Below are positions 15,982-23,452 of a DNA stretch of 32,197 nucleotides, piece by piece. How positions within the stretch are numbered: position 1 is the first letter of the stretch; each line of letters begins with the position of its first letter. Origin of the DNA: Lachnospiraceae bacterium. GTDB lineage: Bacteria > Bacillota > Clostridia > Lachnospirales > Lachnospiraceae. The stretch spans positions 1 through 32,197 of the forward strand of contig JAAWOU010000035.1 of assembly GCA_022799755.1 (NCBI GenBank), in the 5' to 3' direction. The notes below the pieces were generated by a model. It saw only the letters and a list, made by a program, of their open reading frames with translations, searched no databases and was not told where the DNA came from. The translations under genes and the position numbers were made by a program.

Positions 15982-16689
15982 ATGAGGATTGCGGTGTGCG
16001 AGGATGAGGCGGCCCAGAGGCAGCTCTTGGGCGGATATGTGCAGGAATGGGCGGACGAAACCCAAGTGAGGACAGATGTTGCATTTTTTGACAGCGGCGA
16101 GAGCTTTCTGTTTGCCTGGGAAGACGACAAGGCCTATGACCTGGTGATGCTGGACATTGAAATGGGGAAGCTAAGCGGCATAGACCTGGCTATAAAAATC
16201 AGGCATCAGGATCAGACTCTGCCCATCCTGTTCGTTACAGGCTACGAGGAATACATGGAGTACGGCTATGATGTGGCGGCGCTCCATTACCTGGTAAAGC
16301 CCGTAAAAAAGGACAGGCTCTTTGCCATGCTGAACCGGGTGTGGGAGAGGAGGAAGCCGGAGGAGAAAGTGCTCTTAGAGACCGACCAGGGCATGGTCAG
16401 CATAGGCCGTGGAAAGATCTGGTATGCGGAGGCTGCCGGCCACCAGTGCCTCCTTTGCCTGGAGAAAGACAGCCTCTGCCTGAAATGCAGCATCGGCACC
16501 CTGGAAGCGCTTCTGCTTGGGGGACAATTTGTGAAATGCCACCGTTCCTACCTGGTGAACCTGGAGCATGTGGCGGCGGTAAGGAGGACGGAGGTGGTGC
16601 TGGACGATGGGCGCCAGGTGCCTCTGAGCCGATATCTGTACCGGCAGGTCAACGAAGCTTTTGTGGGCTTTTACAGGAAATCCCCATGA
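15982..16689 (+). CDS. LytTR-family response regulator (AgrA/LytR-like)
   Basis: This 235-residue response regulator has a receiver domain with the acidic pocket CEDE (about residues 7-10), the phosphoacceptor Asp58 in VMLDIEM, the switch Thr in FVTGYEEYMEYGYDVAALHYLVKPV and the conserved Lys of that motif. The C-terminal half (about residues 130-232) is a LytTR DNA-binding domain: GKIWYAEAAGHQC, then FVKCHRSYLVNLEHV and VPLSRYLYRQV. I chose ATG 15982, preceded by AGAGGGGA. Frames reaching back to 15919 add residues foreign to the family. It pairs with the GHKL kinase at 16899 and lies upstream of two exporters, the usual layout for peptide-responsive or antimicrobial-export systems. Confidence 0.9.
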   Translation: MRIAVCEDEAAQRQLLGGYVQEWADETQVRTDVAFFDSGESFLFAWEDDKAYDLVMLDIEMGKLSGIDLAIKIRHQDQTLPILFVTGYEEYMEYGYDVAALHYLVKPVKKDRLFAMLNRVWERRKPEEKVLLETDQGMVSIGRGKIWYAEAAGHQCLLCLEKDSLCLKCSIGTLEALLLGGQFVKCHRSYLVNLEHVAAVRRTEVVLDDGRQVPLSRYLYRQVNEAFVGFYRKSP

Positions 16690-16898
16690 ATCCCACGGCT
16701 TTACAGGGATGGGGGTCCGGAATTGCCTGGAGGTTTAGGGTGGATGCACACAAACCGAAAGAGCATGCGGTTTGGCGCACTGCTGTCAAAGCAATCATTC
16801 TGATTCCTTAGGATTTCGAGCAGGAGAGCGCGAAACGCCTGGCGGTGCCGCAGAGCCGGGCTTTCAGATTTTCATCATTATTGCAGGGGGATGCCGAA
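16690..16898. other. Gap between regulator and kinase with a short open frame and inverted repeat
   Basis: This 209-base gap holds a 19-codon frame from ATG 16744 (MHTNRKSMRFGALLSKQSF) with GGAGG 10 nt upstream, and a 7-bp inverted repeat CAAACCG/CGGTTTG within it. Whether the peptide is made is unknown. Nothing else is recognised. Confidence 0.3.
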
Positions 16899-17618
16899 AT
16901 GACGGCTGTATGGATAATGGCAGTGCTGCTGCTCCTATGCAACATCGGCCTGTGGGTGTTTTTCCTGCCCAGGGTGATGCTGCGCAGGATGAGCCGACTG
17001 CAGGAGGACATGATGAACGGGCATTACAGCGAGGTGGAATCCATGTACCGTAAAATGCGGGGCTGGAGACATGATTACCACAATCATATCCAGGTGCTGA
17101 AAGCCCATATGAGCCTGGGGCAATACGCGGAGGCGGAGAGCTACCTGGAACGGCTGGAGGAAAATCTGGCCGGGGTGGAGACCGTGCTGAAGACGGGGAA
17201 TTTGATGGTGGACGCCATCCTTAACAGCAAGCTGACCCTGATGCGGGAGCGGGGGATCCGGGTGGATGCCACTGCCATTGTTCCCAGGAATGTGGGAATT
17301 TCAGGGATAGACCTGTCGGTGCTCATGGGAAACCTGCTGGACAATGCCATGGAGGCCTGCGGAAAGGTTTCCAGGCAGGAGGACAGGTTCATCCGCATCT
17401 ATGTGGACATCCTGAAAAAACAGCTCTATATCTGCGTGACCAATTCCATGGAGGGCCGGGTCCGGCGGATGGGGGATAAGTTCTTTTCCGCAAAAGGGGC
17501 GAATCACGGGTTCGGCCTGTTGCGAATAGACAGCATTGTGGAAAAATATCACGGGTATCTGAACCGCCAGACGGAGGAGGGAGTGTTTGTCACGGAAGTG
17601 ACGCTGCCACTGGAATGA
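16899..17618 (+). CDS. GHKL-domain sensor histidine kinase (AgrC/LytS-like), single N-terminal membrane helix
   Basis: This 239-residue kinase has one membrane helix (about residues 2-25, VWIMAVLLLLCNIGLWVFF) and a short coiled linker. The phosphoacceptor box is WRHDYHNHIQ with His58, followed by N-box LLDNAMEAC and G-box GANHGFGLLRIDSIVEKYHG. The GHKL-type N-box and absence of a canonical HATPase D-box arrangement fit LytTR partners. It is unusually short at the N-terminus: AgrC-type kinases often have 5-7 helices, so ligand sensing may depend on another protein, perhaps the exporters. The ATG at 16899 has GCAGGGGG 8 nt upstream, whereas the GTG at 16845 has no good site. It should phosphorylate the regulator at 15982. 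Confidence 0.9.
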   Translation: MTAVWIMAVLLLLCNIGLWVFFLPRVMLRRMSRLQEDMMNGHYSEVESMYRKMRGWRHDYHNHIQVLKAHMSLGQYAEAESYLERLEENLAGVETVLKTGNLMVDAILNSKLTLMRERGIRVDATAIVPRNVGISGIDLSVLMGNLLDNAMEACGKVSRQEDRFIRIYVDILKKQLYICVTNSMEGRVRRMGDKFFSAKGANHGFGLLRIDSIVEKYHGYLNRQTEEGVFVTEVTLPLE

Positions 17619-17628
17619 TCAAATATAC

Positions 17629-17731
17629 AAATTTTTCCACCTGTGCGGTTGCAATCCAGTGGCTCGTCTGCATGCAAGTTATTGCAATGCAGACGAGCCA
17701 TTGGATTAGCAACCCACAGGTGGAAATTTTT
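17629..17731. repeat. 103-nt near-perfect hairpin upstream of the ABC exporters
   Basis: Left arm 17629-17673 and right arm 17687-17731 are complementary over about 45 bp with only a few mismatches and single-base bulges (for example CCACCTGTG against CACAGGTGG, and GGCTCGTCTGCAT against ATGCAGACGAGCC). The 13-nt tip can pair further. It begins 11 bases after the kinase stop. It may be a small non-autonomous palindromic element (MITE-like) or an RNA structure controlling the exporter transcript. Confidence 0.75.
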
Positions 17732-17733
17732 GC

Positions 17734-17770
17734 GATTCGTGCATGGTGGGATACCATTGGTGCACGAATC
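17734..17770. repeat. Second hairpin of the exporter leader, 10-bp arms
   Basis: GATTCGTGCA (17734-17743) is the exact reverse complement of TGCACGAATC (17761-17770). The loop contains an inner TGGT/ACCA pairing. A TTTT follows directly (17771-17774), so it could act as a transcription terminator for the kinase transcript. Confidence 0.6.
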
Positions 17771-17798
17771 TTTTCATGTGCGGAAAATATGGTAGAAT
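17771..17798 (+). promoter_or_regulatory. Possible promoter of the ABC exporter pair
   Basis: TTTTCA (17771-17776) and TAGAAT (17793-17798) are spaced by 16 nt. If used, the transcript would begin just before the hairpin at 17807, which would then form its 5' end. Match to consensus is moderate. Confidence 0.35.
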
Positions 17799-17806
17799 AT
17801 GTCCAT

Positions 17807-17837
17807 ATTACAGGAAGCGAGTGCAGCTTCCTGTAAT
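17807..17837. repeat. Recurrent AGGAAGC/GCTTCCT hairpin, copy 2
   Basis: ATTACAGGAAGC (17807-17818) pairs perfectly with GCTTCCTGTAAT (17826-17837) around loop GAGTGCA. It shares core and loop with the copy at 1995-2021. Next to the common core, one G-C pair there is an A-T pair here, so pairing is preserved while sequence changes. Confidence 0.7.
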
Positions 17838-17893
17838 CAAAGTTCTATTCTTGACAGGAACCGCCGAATGGCAACAGGGAGGAGAGAACAGCT

Positions 17894-20065
17894 ATGAACA
17901 ATGCTTTCTATATCGCGGGAGACCGGGGCAAAGGAAAGCAGGGCCTTGTGAGAAATTACATCTATTACATGGGATGCATGAAAGAGTGGGACAAAAAGCT
18001 CTTTTTTGCCACCATCCTGGTAGCGCTGCCCCTGGTGGCATCTACGCTGCTGCAGACGCTGCTTCCCTCCGTGCTGGTTCAGGGGTTGGAGGAGAAGCTT
18101 CCCATAGGCAGCCTGCTGGCGCAGATGGGGGCATTGTCCGGGCTTTTGTGGCTTCTGGGCACCCTGGCCGGGGTGATGCAGGAGTACGGCTACACGGGAC
18201 AGAGCTATTTCTCCCTGTATTTTATGAAAAAATATGTGGGCAAGATTATGCAGGTGGACTATGAGAAGCTGGACGACAAAGCGTTTCGGAACCTGTCGGA
18301 AAATGTCTGGAACGCAGGACTCTACGGCAGAGGGATTAATTACGCCATGGGGCTGCTGCCTACCTTGATGGTGAATCTCCTGTCCGTGGCCGTGTACGGC
18401 GCGCTGCTGGGCATGCAGAATGTCTTGCTGGTGCTGGCAGTGATGCTGTCTTTGAGCGCGAACCTTTACCTCCTGAACGTGGCCAGGAAGAAGCACAGGC
18501 AGTATTTCGGGCAGATCGGCAGACATGCCAAAAGGGCGGAATATATCTCAGGCCAGAGCATGGACAGCGCGGCGGGCAAGGACATCCGCATCTACCGGAT
18601 GCTGGATCTCTTCCTGAAAAAATACGATGAAGCCCTGGAGGGCATAGGGAAGCTCTACGGGAATATCCATAAATGGTATCTGCTGCGGAATCTGTCAGGG
18701 GCTTTCCTGGAATTCTTCCGGGATGGGGTGTCCTTTGGGCTGTTGGTTTATTTTCTGGCAAGCGGCAGGCTTACGGCAGCGGGATTCGTGTTCTGCATCG
18801 GCGCTGTGAGCCGCTTTTCCCTCTCTTTTGAGATGCTGTTGCGCACTGTCATGGATTTCAATTCCGTGAACACCACCATCGGCTATGTGCGGGATTTCCT
18901 GGGAACGGAGGAAAGCTGGGGGGAGGAATCCAAAGTGGGCAGGGAGCGCATGGAGGAAATGTGCAAGAACCCGGTGGAAGTGACGTTAAAGGATGTGTCC
19001 TTTTCCTATCCGGACGGCAGGACTGTCCTGTCCCATGTAAATCTCACTGTCAGGCCCGGGGAAAAGCTGGCGCTGATCGGACTCAACGGTGCGGGTAAGA
19101 CGACTCTGGTGAAACTGATCTGCGGTTTCTACCAGCCCACGGACGGGGAGATTCTGGTAAACGGCATCCCTGTCCGGGACTACGGCCGGGAAGAATACTA
19201 CAGACTTATAGCCGTACTGTTCCAGGACTCCACTCTGCTGCCGGCTACCCTGGATGAAAACCTGACCGGCCTGTGGGGAGAGGGAGGACAGGGGGAGCCG
19301 ATGGAACCGACAGAGCCAATGGCGTCAAGGGAGCCGATGGAAGCGACAGAGCCAATGGCGTCAAGGGAAGCGCCGGAAGCGACAGAGCCAATGGCGTCAA
19401 GGGAAGCGCCGGAAGCGACAGAGCCAGTGGCGTCAAGGGAAGCGCCGGAAGCGACAGAGCCAATGGCGTCAAGGGAAGCGCCGGAACCGACAGAGCCGAT
19501 AGAACCAAAGCAGCCCCATGCAGGCGCAGGGAACCGGCTGGACCGAAACCGGCTGGAAAGAAGCCTGGCACTTTCCGGTTTCCTGGAAAAATACGAAAGT
19601 CTGCCCGGGAAAGGCAGGACGCTTCTGGGAAAGAAGCTGAACGAGGGCGCCGCGGATTTCTCCGGCGGGGAGATGCAGAAGCTCCTCTTTGCCAGGGCGC
19701 TGTATAAAGCCGCGCCCCTAGTCATCCTGGACGAGCCCACGGCGGCCTTAGACCCCATCGCGGAGAACGAACTGTATGAGCATTACGGGGCCGCCATGGA
19801 GGGACGGACTTCCATCTATATCTCACACAGGCTCTCCAGCACCAGGTTCTGCGACCGTATCGTGCTCCTGGAGGGCGGCAGAATCGTGGAGGAGGGCACC
19901 CATGAGAGCCTGTTGGCAGCAGGGGGCCGCTATACCAGACTCTATGAGATGCAGAGCCAGTATTACCGTGACCGGGAACAGATCAAAAAACGGATGGAAG
20001 CCATGGGGGACCAGGTTTCCGCGGCGCTGGAAACGGATGGAGGGATATTTGATGAAGCCGGATGA
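17894..20065 (+). CDS. ABC exporter half-transporter (membrane + ATPase) with internal tandem-repeat insertion
   Basis: This 723-residue protein has six membrane helices in the first ~320 residues and then an ATPase domain. The ATPase has Walker A GLNGAGKTT (396-404), Q-loop VLFQDST (about 439-445), signature FSGGE (589-593), Walker B LVILDEP (about 609-615) and the H-loop YISHRLSS. It should pair with the next gene product as a heterodimeric exporter, probably for a peptide or toxic compound given the LytTR/GHKL genes upstream. Oddly, about 148 residues separate Q-loop and signature, far more than usual. The excess includes six 12-residue units rich in Glu/Pro/Ala (468-539), encoded by a 36-bp tandem repeat. 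All catalytic motifs remain intact. The start has GGGAGGAG at good spacing. Its stop overlaps the next start by 14 nt. Confidence 0.93.
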   Translation: MNNAFYIAGDRGKGKQGLVRNYIYYMGCMKEWDKKLFFATILVALPLVASTLLQTLLPSVLVQGLEEKLPIGSLLAQMGALSGLLWLLGTLAGVMQEYGYTGQSYFSLYFMKKYVGKIMQVDYEKLDDKAFRNLSENVWNAGLYGRGINYAMGLLPTLMVNLLSVAVYGALLGMQNVLLVLAVMLSLSANLYLLNVARKKHRQYFGQIGRHAKRAEYISGQSMDSAAGKDIRIYRMLDLFLKKYDEALEGIGKLYGNIHKWYLLRNLSGAFLEFFRDGVSFGLLVYFLASGRLTAAGFVFCIGAVSRFSLSFEMLLRTVMDFNSVNTTIGYVRDFLGTEESWGEESKVGRERMEEMCKNPVEVTLKDVSFSYPDGRTVLSHVNLTVRPGEKLALIGLNGAGKTTLVKLICGFYQPTDGEILVNGIPVRDYGREEYYRLIAVLFQDSTLLPATLDENLTGLWGEGGQGEPMEPTEPMASREPMEATEPMASREAPEATEPMASREAPEATEPVASREAPEATEPMASREAPEPTEPIEPKQPHAGAGNRLDRNRLERSLALSGFLEKYESLPGKGRTLLGKKLNEGAADFSGGEMQKLLFARALYKAAPLVILDEPTAALDPIAENELYEHYGAAMEGRTSIYISHRLSSTRFCDRIVLLEGGRIVEEGTHESLLAAGGRYTRLYEMQSQYYRDREQIKKRMEAMGDQVSAALETDGGIFDEAG
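19295..19510 (+). repeat. 36-bp tandem repeat, six units, inside the exporter ATPase domain
   Basis: Six consecutive 36-bp units encode EPMEPTEPMASR, EPMEATEPMASR, EAPEATEPMASR, EAPEATEPVASR, EAPEATEPMASR and EAPEPTEPIEPK. The central units are nearly identical at nucleotide level, so the array arose recently by slippage or recombination. The unit length is a multiple of three, so copy number can change without breaking the frame. It lies between the Q-loop and the signature motif, in the helical subdomain of the ATPase. Confidence 0.95.
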
Positions 20066-21932
20066 ATGGAAAGGATTTTTCCTGCTTTTGCGGGATATTT
20101 TCAAAATATATAAGAACTATAGAAAAGTATTTGTAAGCATGATAGTGCTGGCTGTCCTGTCAGCGGTCAGTCCTTTTGTGGCCGTGGTACTCACCGGCGT
20201 TCTGGTGGACGCGGTGTATGCAGGGAGGAGTCTGTCAAGTCTGTTTACCATTGCCCTGGGCGGCCTGGGCGTGACCTTTGTCTGCTCCGCCGCCGGCGCC
20301 AGGATGACCCAGGTGTTCAACCAACATCTGGAATACATGCTGGAGATCCAGAACCGCCCCATGAACGGGAAAGCCCTGGATATGGACTATGCCTATCTGG
20401 AGGACGCCGCCATCCATGACATGCGCCAGAACGGGGCGGCGCCCTACATGCGGTTTGGGCTGGTGGGGGTGTTTTTAAGCGATGTGAACAAGCTGCTGAC
20501 CTATGTGCTGAGCATCCTGATATCCCTGGGTATCATAATGCCCATGTTCCTGAAAGGAAACCGGGCGGCCCACGGTCAGGCGGGCGCGTGGTATGTGTCG
20601 GCGCTGTTCCTGTTCCTGCTTTTGTTCCTGACCTGGCTGGGGTATAAGTCGGGCGCCCATTTCAACCGGAAGATCGGCCGGGTGAGAAAGGCCCTTGCGC
20701 CTGAGGAGAACAAGCGCAGATATTATATGACCGTGCTTGCGGACAGCGAATCCCAAAAGGATCTGCGGGTCTATGGACAGCAGGAACTCTATCTGCGGGA
20801 GACGGAAGAAATCGTGGAGAGAGTGCGGAAAGTGTGGAGGACAGAGTCCGGATACCAGTCTGTAAGCGAGGGCGTAGGCAGGACCATATCCTCCCTCATG
20901 GGCTTTTTGGTCTATGCCTTTGCGGGATGGCGGGCCTGGGCCGGCATCATTTCCATCGGCAGCGTAGTCACCTGCGCCGCCAGTATCTTACGCCTGACGG
21001 ATGCGATTGTGGAGCTGATCAGGCAGGTGGGGTATATGAAAGGGAAAGTGGGCAACTGCAGGGACTACCGGACTTACATGGGCCTGGAGAACCAAAAACA
21101 CCAGGGGACGCTTCCCCTGGAAAAACGCAGGGACGATAAATTCTCGGTGGAGTTCGAGCATGTGTCCTTTCGATATCCCGGCTCCGACCAATATGTGATT
21201 AAGGATCTGAACCTGAAATTCGTGGTGGGGGAGAAGATGGCCATCGTGGGAAAGAACGGTTCCGGCAAGACCACTTTCATCAAGCTTCTCTGCCGTCTGT
21301 ACGATGTGACGGAAGGGTGCATCAAGGTGAACGGCATCGACATCCGCAAATATGACTACAAGGAATACTGCAATCTGTTCGCCATCGTGTTCCAGGATTT
21401 TCGGATGTTCGCTTTCTCACTGGGGGAGAATGTAGCGAGCTCCGGGCATGTGGAACAGGACAGAGCTGTGGACGCCCTGGGCCGGGCGGGGCTTAAGGAG
21501 CGTTTCGGGGACCTGCCGGAGGGGCTTAATACCTATGTGGGCAAAGAGTACGATGAGGACGGGGTGAACTTCTCCGGCGGGGAGAAGCAGAAGATGGCCA
21601 TCGCCAGGGCGATTTACAAGAACGCGCCTTTCGTGATCATGGACGAGCCCACTGCGGCCTTGGACCCGGAGGCGGAATGCGGGGTCTTCGCAGGCTTTGA
21701 CAGGATGGTGGGGAAGAAGACAGCCATCTATATCTCCCACCGGCTGGCCTCCTGCCGTTTCTGTGAGGATATCCTGGTATTTGACCACGGGGAGGTGGTG
21801 CAGCGGGGCAGCCATGAGGAACTGGCAGGAGAGCCGGGGGTGTATCGGGAGCTGTGGGAGGCCCAGGCCCAGTATTATGTACCTGCCGGGGAAAGCATTG
21901 CAGGGGCCGGAGGTTTGGCTCATCCGATCTGA
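20052..21932 (+). CDS. ABC exporter half-transporter (membrane + ATPase), partner of the preceding gene
   Basis: This 626-residue protein has a membrane domain with about six helices (first VSMIVLAVLSAVSPFVAVVLTGVLV) followed by an ATPase domain. The ATPase has Walker A GKNGSGKTT (400-408), Q-loop IVFQDFRMF, signature FSGGE (507-511), Walker B FVIMDEP (527-533) and H-loop YISHRLAS. Spacing between Q-loop and signature is normal here, which makes the insertion in its partner stand out. I chose ATG 20052, preceded by GGAGGG (20039-20044) and overlapping the upstream stop by 14 nt, which implies translational coupling and a heterodimer. A longer in-frame extension back to 19776 is only the shadow of the upstream ATPase. 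The transported substrate is unknown. Confidence 0.93.
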   Translation: MKPDEWKGFFLLLRDIFKIYKNYRKVFVSMIVLAVLSAVSPFVAVVLTGVLVDAVYAGRSLSSLFTIALGGLGVTFVCSAAGARMTQVFNQHLEYMLEIQNRPMNGKALDMDYAYLEDAAIHDMRQNGAAPYMRFGLVGVFLSDVNKLLTYVLSILISLGIIMPMFLKGNRAAHGQAGAWYVSALFLFLLLFLTWLGYKSGAHFNRKIGRVRKALAPEENKRRYYMTVLADSESQKDLRVYGQQELYLRETEEIVERVRKVWRTESGYQSVSEGVGRTISSLMGFLVYAFAGWRAWAGIISIGSVVTCAASILRLTDAIVELIRQVGYMKGKVGNCRDYRTYMGLENQKHQGTLPLEKRRDDKFSVEFEHVSFRYPGSDQYVIKDLNLKFVVGEKMAIVGKNGSGKTTFIKLLCRLYDVTEGCIKVNGIDIRKYDYKEYCNLFAIVFQDFRMFAFSLGENVASSGHVEQDRAVDALGRAGLKERFGDLPEGLNTYVGKEYDEDGVNFSGGEKQKMAIARAIYKNAPFVIMDEPTAALDPEAECGVFAGFDRMVGKKTAIYISHRLASCRFCEDILVFDHGEVVQRGSHEELAGEPGVYRELWEAQAQYYVPAGESIAGAGGLAHPI

Positions 21933-21977
21933 AGCCCGCATTTGGGAAACCCTGGGTCTGCCGGGGCTGATGCATAA

Positions 21978-22018
21978 GCAGGCAATGGCGCAGCGAGGCA
22001 GCAGCGCAACGTGCCTGC
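21978..22018. repeat. Inverted repeat after the exporter operon
   Basis: GCAGGCA (21978-21984) pairs with TGCCTGC (22012-22018), with an inner CGC/GCG. It lies between convergent genes. No T-run follows, so terminator function is only possible. Confidence 0.35.
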
Positions 22019-22102
22019 CAAAAGGCTGTCTGGCAGGGAGGGGAAGCAGGGCCTGGCGGGAGGTGGGGCCGGACGCCGAAGATCCTGCAGGATGAGGAGC
22101 CT

Positions 22103-23134
22103 CTATTTCGCCGGAACCTCCGGCCGCATCCATCCGGGGTAGCCTACGATATCGGGAGGATTTGAGCCTTTGTCCAGATTCTGCGTGGTCTTCCGGTACT
22201 CTCTCGGCGACATCCGCATGATTTTGATAAAACAGCGGTTGAAGCTGGAGACAGAGTGGAAGCCCACAGCCTCCGAGATGTCGAGGATGGAGTCCTCGGT
22301 GCTCTGCAGCAGGTTGCAGGCATTGGAGATTCTGGTGCGGTTGAGAAAATCCAGCGGGGAAATGTGCATGATGTCCCGAAATACCCTGCGGAAATGGGTG
22401 GGACTCCAGCGGCATAAATCCGCCAAATAATCGATGGAGAACTGCTGGCTGTAATTGTGTTCGATAAAGTCAAGGGCAGGAGCGATGATCAGGGCGTTGC
22501 CCCGCTTTTCTTCCGGATGCTCTTGGCCGCGGCTGCCGGCGAGGATATTCTCGGGGGGGGTAGTGACCGTGTCCTGGAAGCCATATGCGGCCTTGCTTTG
22601 CGAAGTGACGGCAAAGGCCTGCGCCACTTTTATGTACAGGGACAACAAAAGCCCTTTGGCGCTGATCTGATAGCCGGGCTTTTCCTCCTCCAGCTCCCGC
22701 AGGACAGTCAGGGCAAGATGGTAAATCTGGGGATATTCCTCCTGCCGGAAGATGACCTGCATGCCCCGGTGAGCGTATTGGGACAAATCGAAGTTTTTCC
22801 ACGATACCGGAAGCATATTGTGGAACAGCGCCTGGGGATCCAGGAAAATGTAGGACCAGAGGCTCTCCGTTCCGGGAGCGCTGTAGGTGGTATGCGGCAC
22901 GTTCTTTGGGATCACGGTCACATCGCCGCTGCAAAAAGGCACGGGCTCATCGAACACCATCAGACTGCCGCCGTAAGTGTGGCAGATGCCTATCTCCAGG
23001 CAATTGTGGAAATGCAGCCTGTGGCTGGGAATGTCGGAAATCTTCCAGTGATCCCCGGAAAGCAGCAGAAGAGGAAACTGCCAGGGAAGACTGTAGCTTC
23101 TGTATTCTGTAACGGTTCGCTTTTGTTTCGGCAT
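22103..23134 (-). CDS. AraC-family regulator with N-terminal cupin sensor
   Basis: This 343-residue cytoplasmic regulator has an N-terminal cupin-like effector domain with the His-rich strand HRLHFHNCLEIGI and GDVTVIPKNVPHT (about residues 35-85). A C-terminal AraC DNA-binding domain follows (about residues 235-330): SIDYLADLCRWSPTHFRRVF, then DISEAVGFHSVSSFNRCFIK ending MSPREYRK. The ATG at 23134 follows AAGGAG about 7 nt upstream; the frame extends 13 codons further back without a better site. It is transcribed divergently from importer B, with a 318-base intergenic region that includes a perfect 13-bp palindrome. It probably activates or represses that importer and the GH105-GH112 genes in response to a sugar. 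Confidence 0.9.
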   Translation of the reverse strand: MPKQKRTVTEYRSYSLPWQFPLLLLSGDHWKISDIPSHRLHFHNCLEIGICHTYGGSLMVFDEPVPFCSGDVTVIPKNVPHTTYSAPGTESLWSYIFLDPQALFHNMLPVSWKNFDLSQYAHRGMQVIFRQEEYPQIYHLALTVLRELEEEKPGYQISAKGLLLSLYIKVAQAFAVTSQSKAAYGFQDTVTTPPENILAGSRGQEHPEEKRGNALIIAPALDFIEHNYSQQFSIDYLADLCRWSPTHFRRVFRDIMHISPLDFLNRTRISNACNLLQSTEDSILDISEAVGFHSVSSFNRCFIKIMRMSPREYRKTTQNLDKGSNPPDIVGYPGWMRPEVPAK

Positions 23135-23452
23135 AAAAACGCTCCTTTTTATGTTCTGCTTTACAAAGGCCAACGAAAGAGTCTTATGTTAGTTTATCAA
23201 AAATTCTTTGGCGTGTCCAATAAAAAATGGAAATCTTTTCGTCATAATGCTTATAAAAAAGCATAAAATCCTTTTTCCCCATGCAATAAATCAAATTCCG
23301 CAAAACGAACATTTGGATAAATGTTCGTTTTTGCATAATACTGACACTCTATTGCTTAGACACCGTGAACAAATCTGTGTAATACTACTTATAGTGACGC
23401 GGCACACAACAAGTAAAGAGAGACAAAGGGGGTAAGCAAGTTGGAGAAGAAA
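23135..23452. promoter_or_regulatory. Divergent regulatory region between AraC gene and importer B
   Basis: This AT-rich region of 318 bases has no gene. It contains a 13-bp perfect inverted repeat (23302-23331) and a weak + strand promoter candidate: TGAACA (23366-23371) and TATAGT (23390-23395), spaced by 18 nt. A small ATGCTT/AAGCAT hairpin lies near 23248. Regulation of both flanking units is the likely function. Confidence 0.5.
23302..23331. repeat. Perfect 13-bp inverted repeat in the divergent region
   Basis: AAAACGAACATTT (23302-23314), spacer GGAT, AAATGTTCGTTTT (23319-23331). The right arm is T-rich and followed by one more T, so it could be a weak terminator or attenuator. Its position between divergent genes also fits an operator for a dimeric regulator. 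Confidence 0.7.

Noticed and set aside
17615..17836. 73-codon frame between kinase and exporter, considered as a precursor peptide
   Set aside because: It runs straight through three hairpins, so its sequence is dictated by palindromes. It lacks a good ribosome binding site and a leader-peptide pattern.
19295..19510. CRISPR-like array
   Set aside because: The units are contiguous 36-bp tandem repeats with no unique spacers, and they lie in frame within a coding gene.
19198..19758. Long open frames on the - strand and in other + frames across the exporter repeat
   Set aside because: A 36-bp unit without stops keeps all frames open. These translations are low-complexity shadows without ribosome binding sites, and the real frame has intact ABC motifs.
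19776..20051. N-terminal extension of the second exporter gene
   Set aside because: These 92 codons are a frame-shifted shadow of the first exporter's ATPase end. The ATG at 20052 has a strong ribosome binding site and the normal family start.
22457..23266. 269-codon + strand frame
   Set aside because: Antisense to the cupin-AraC gene, whose own motifs and ribosome binding site are clear.
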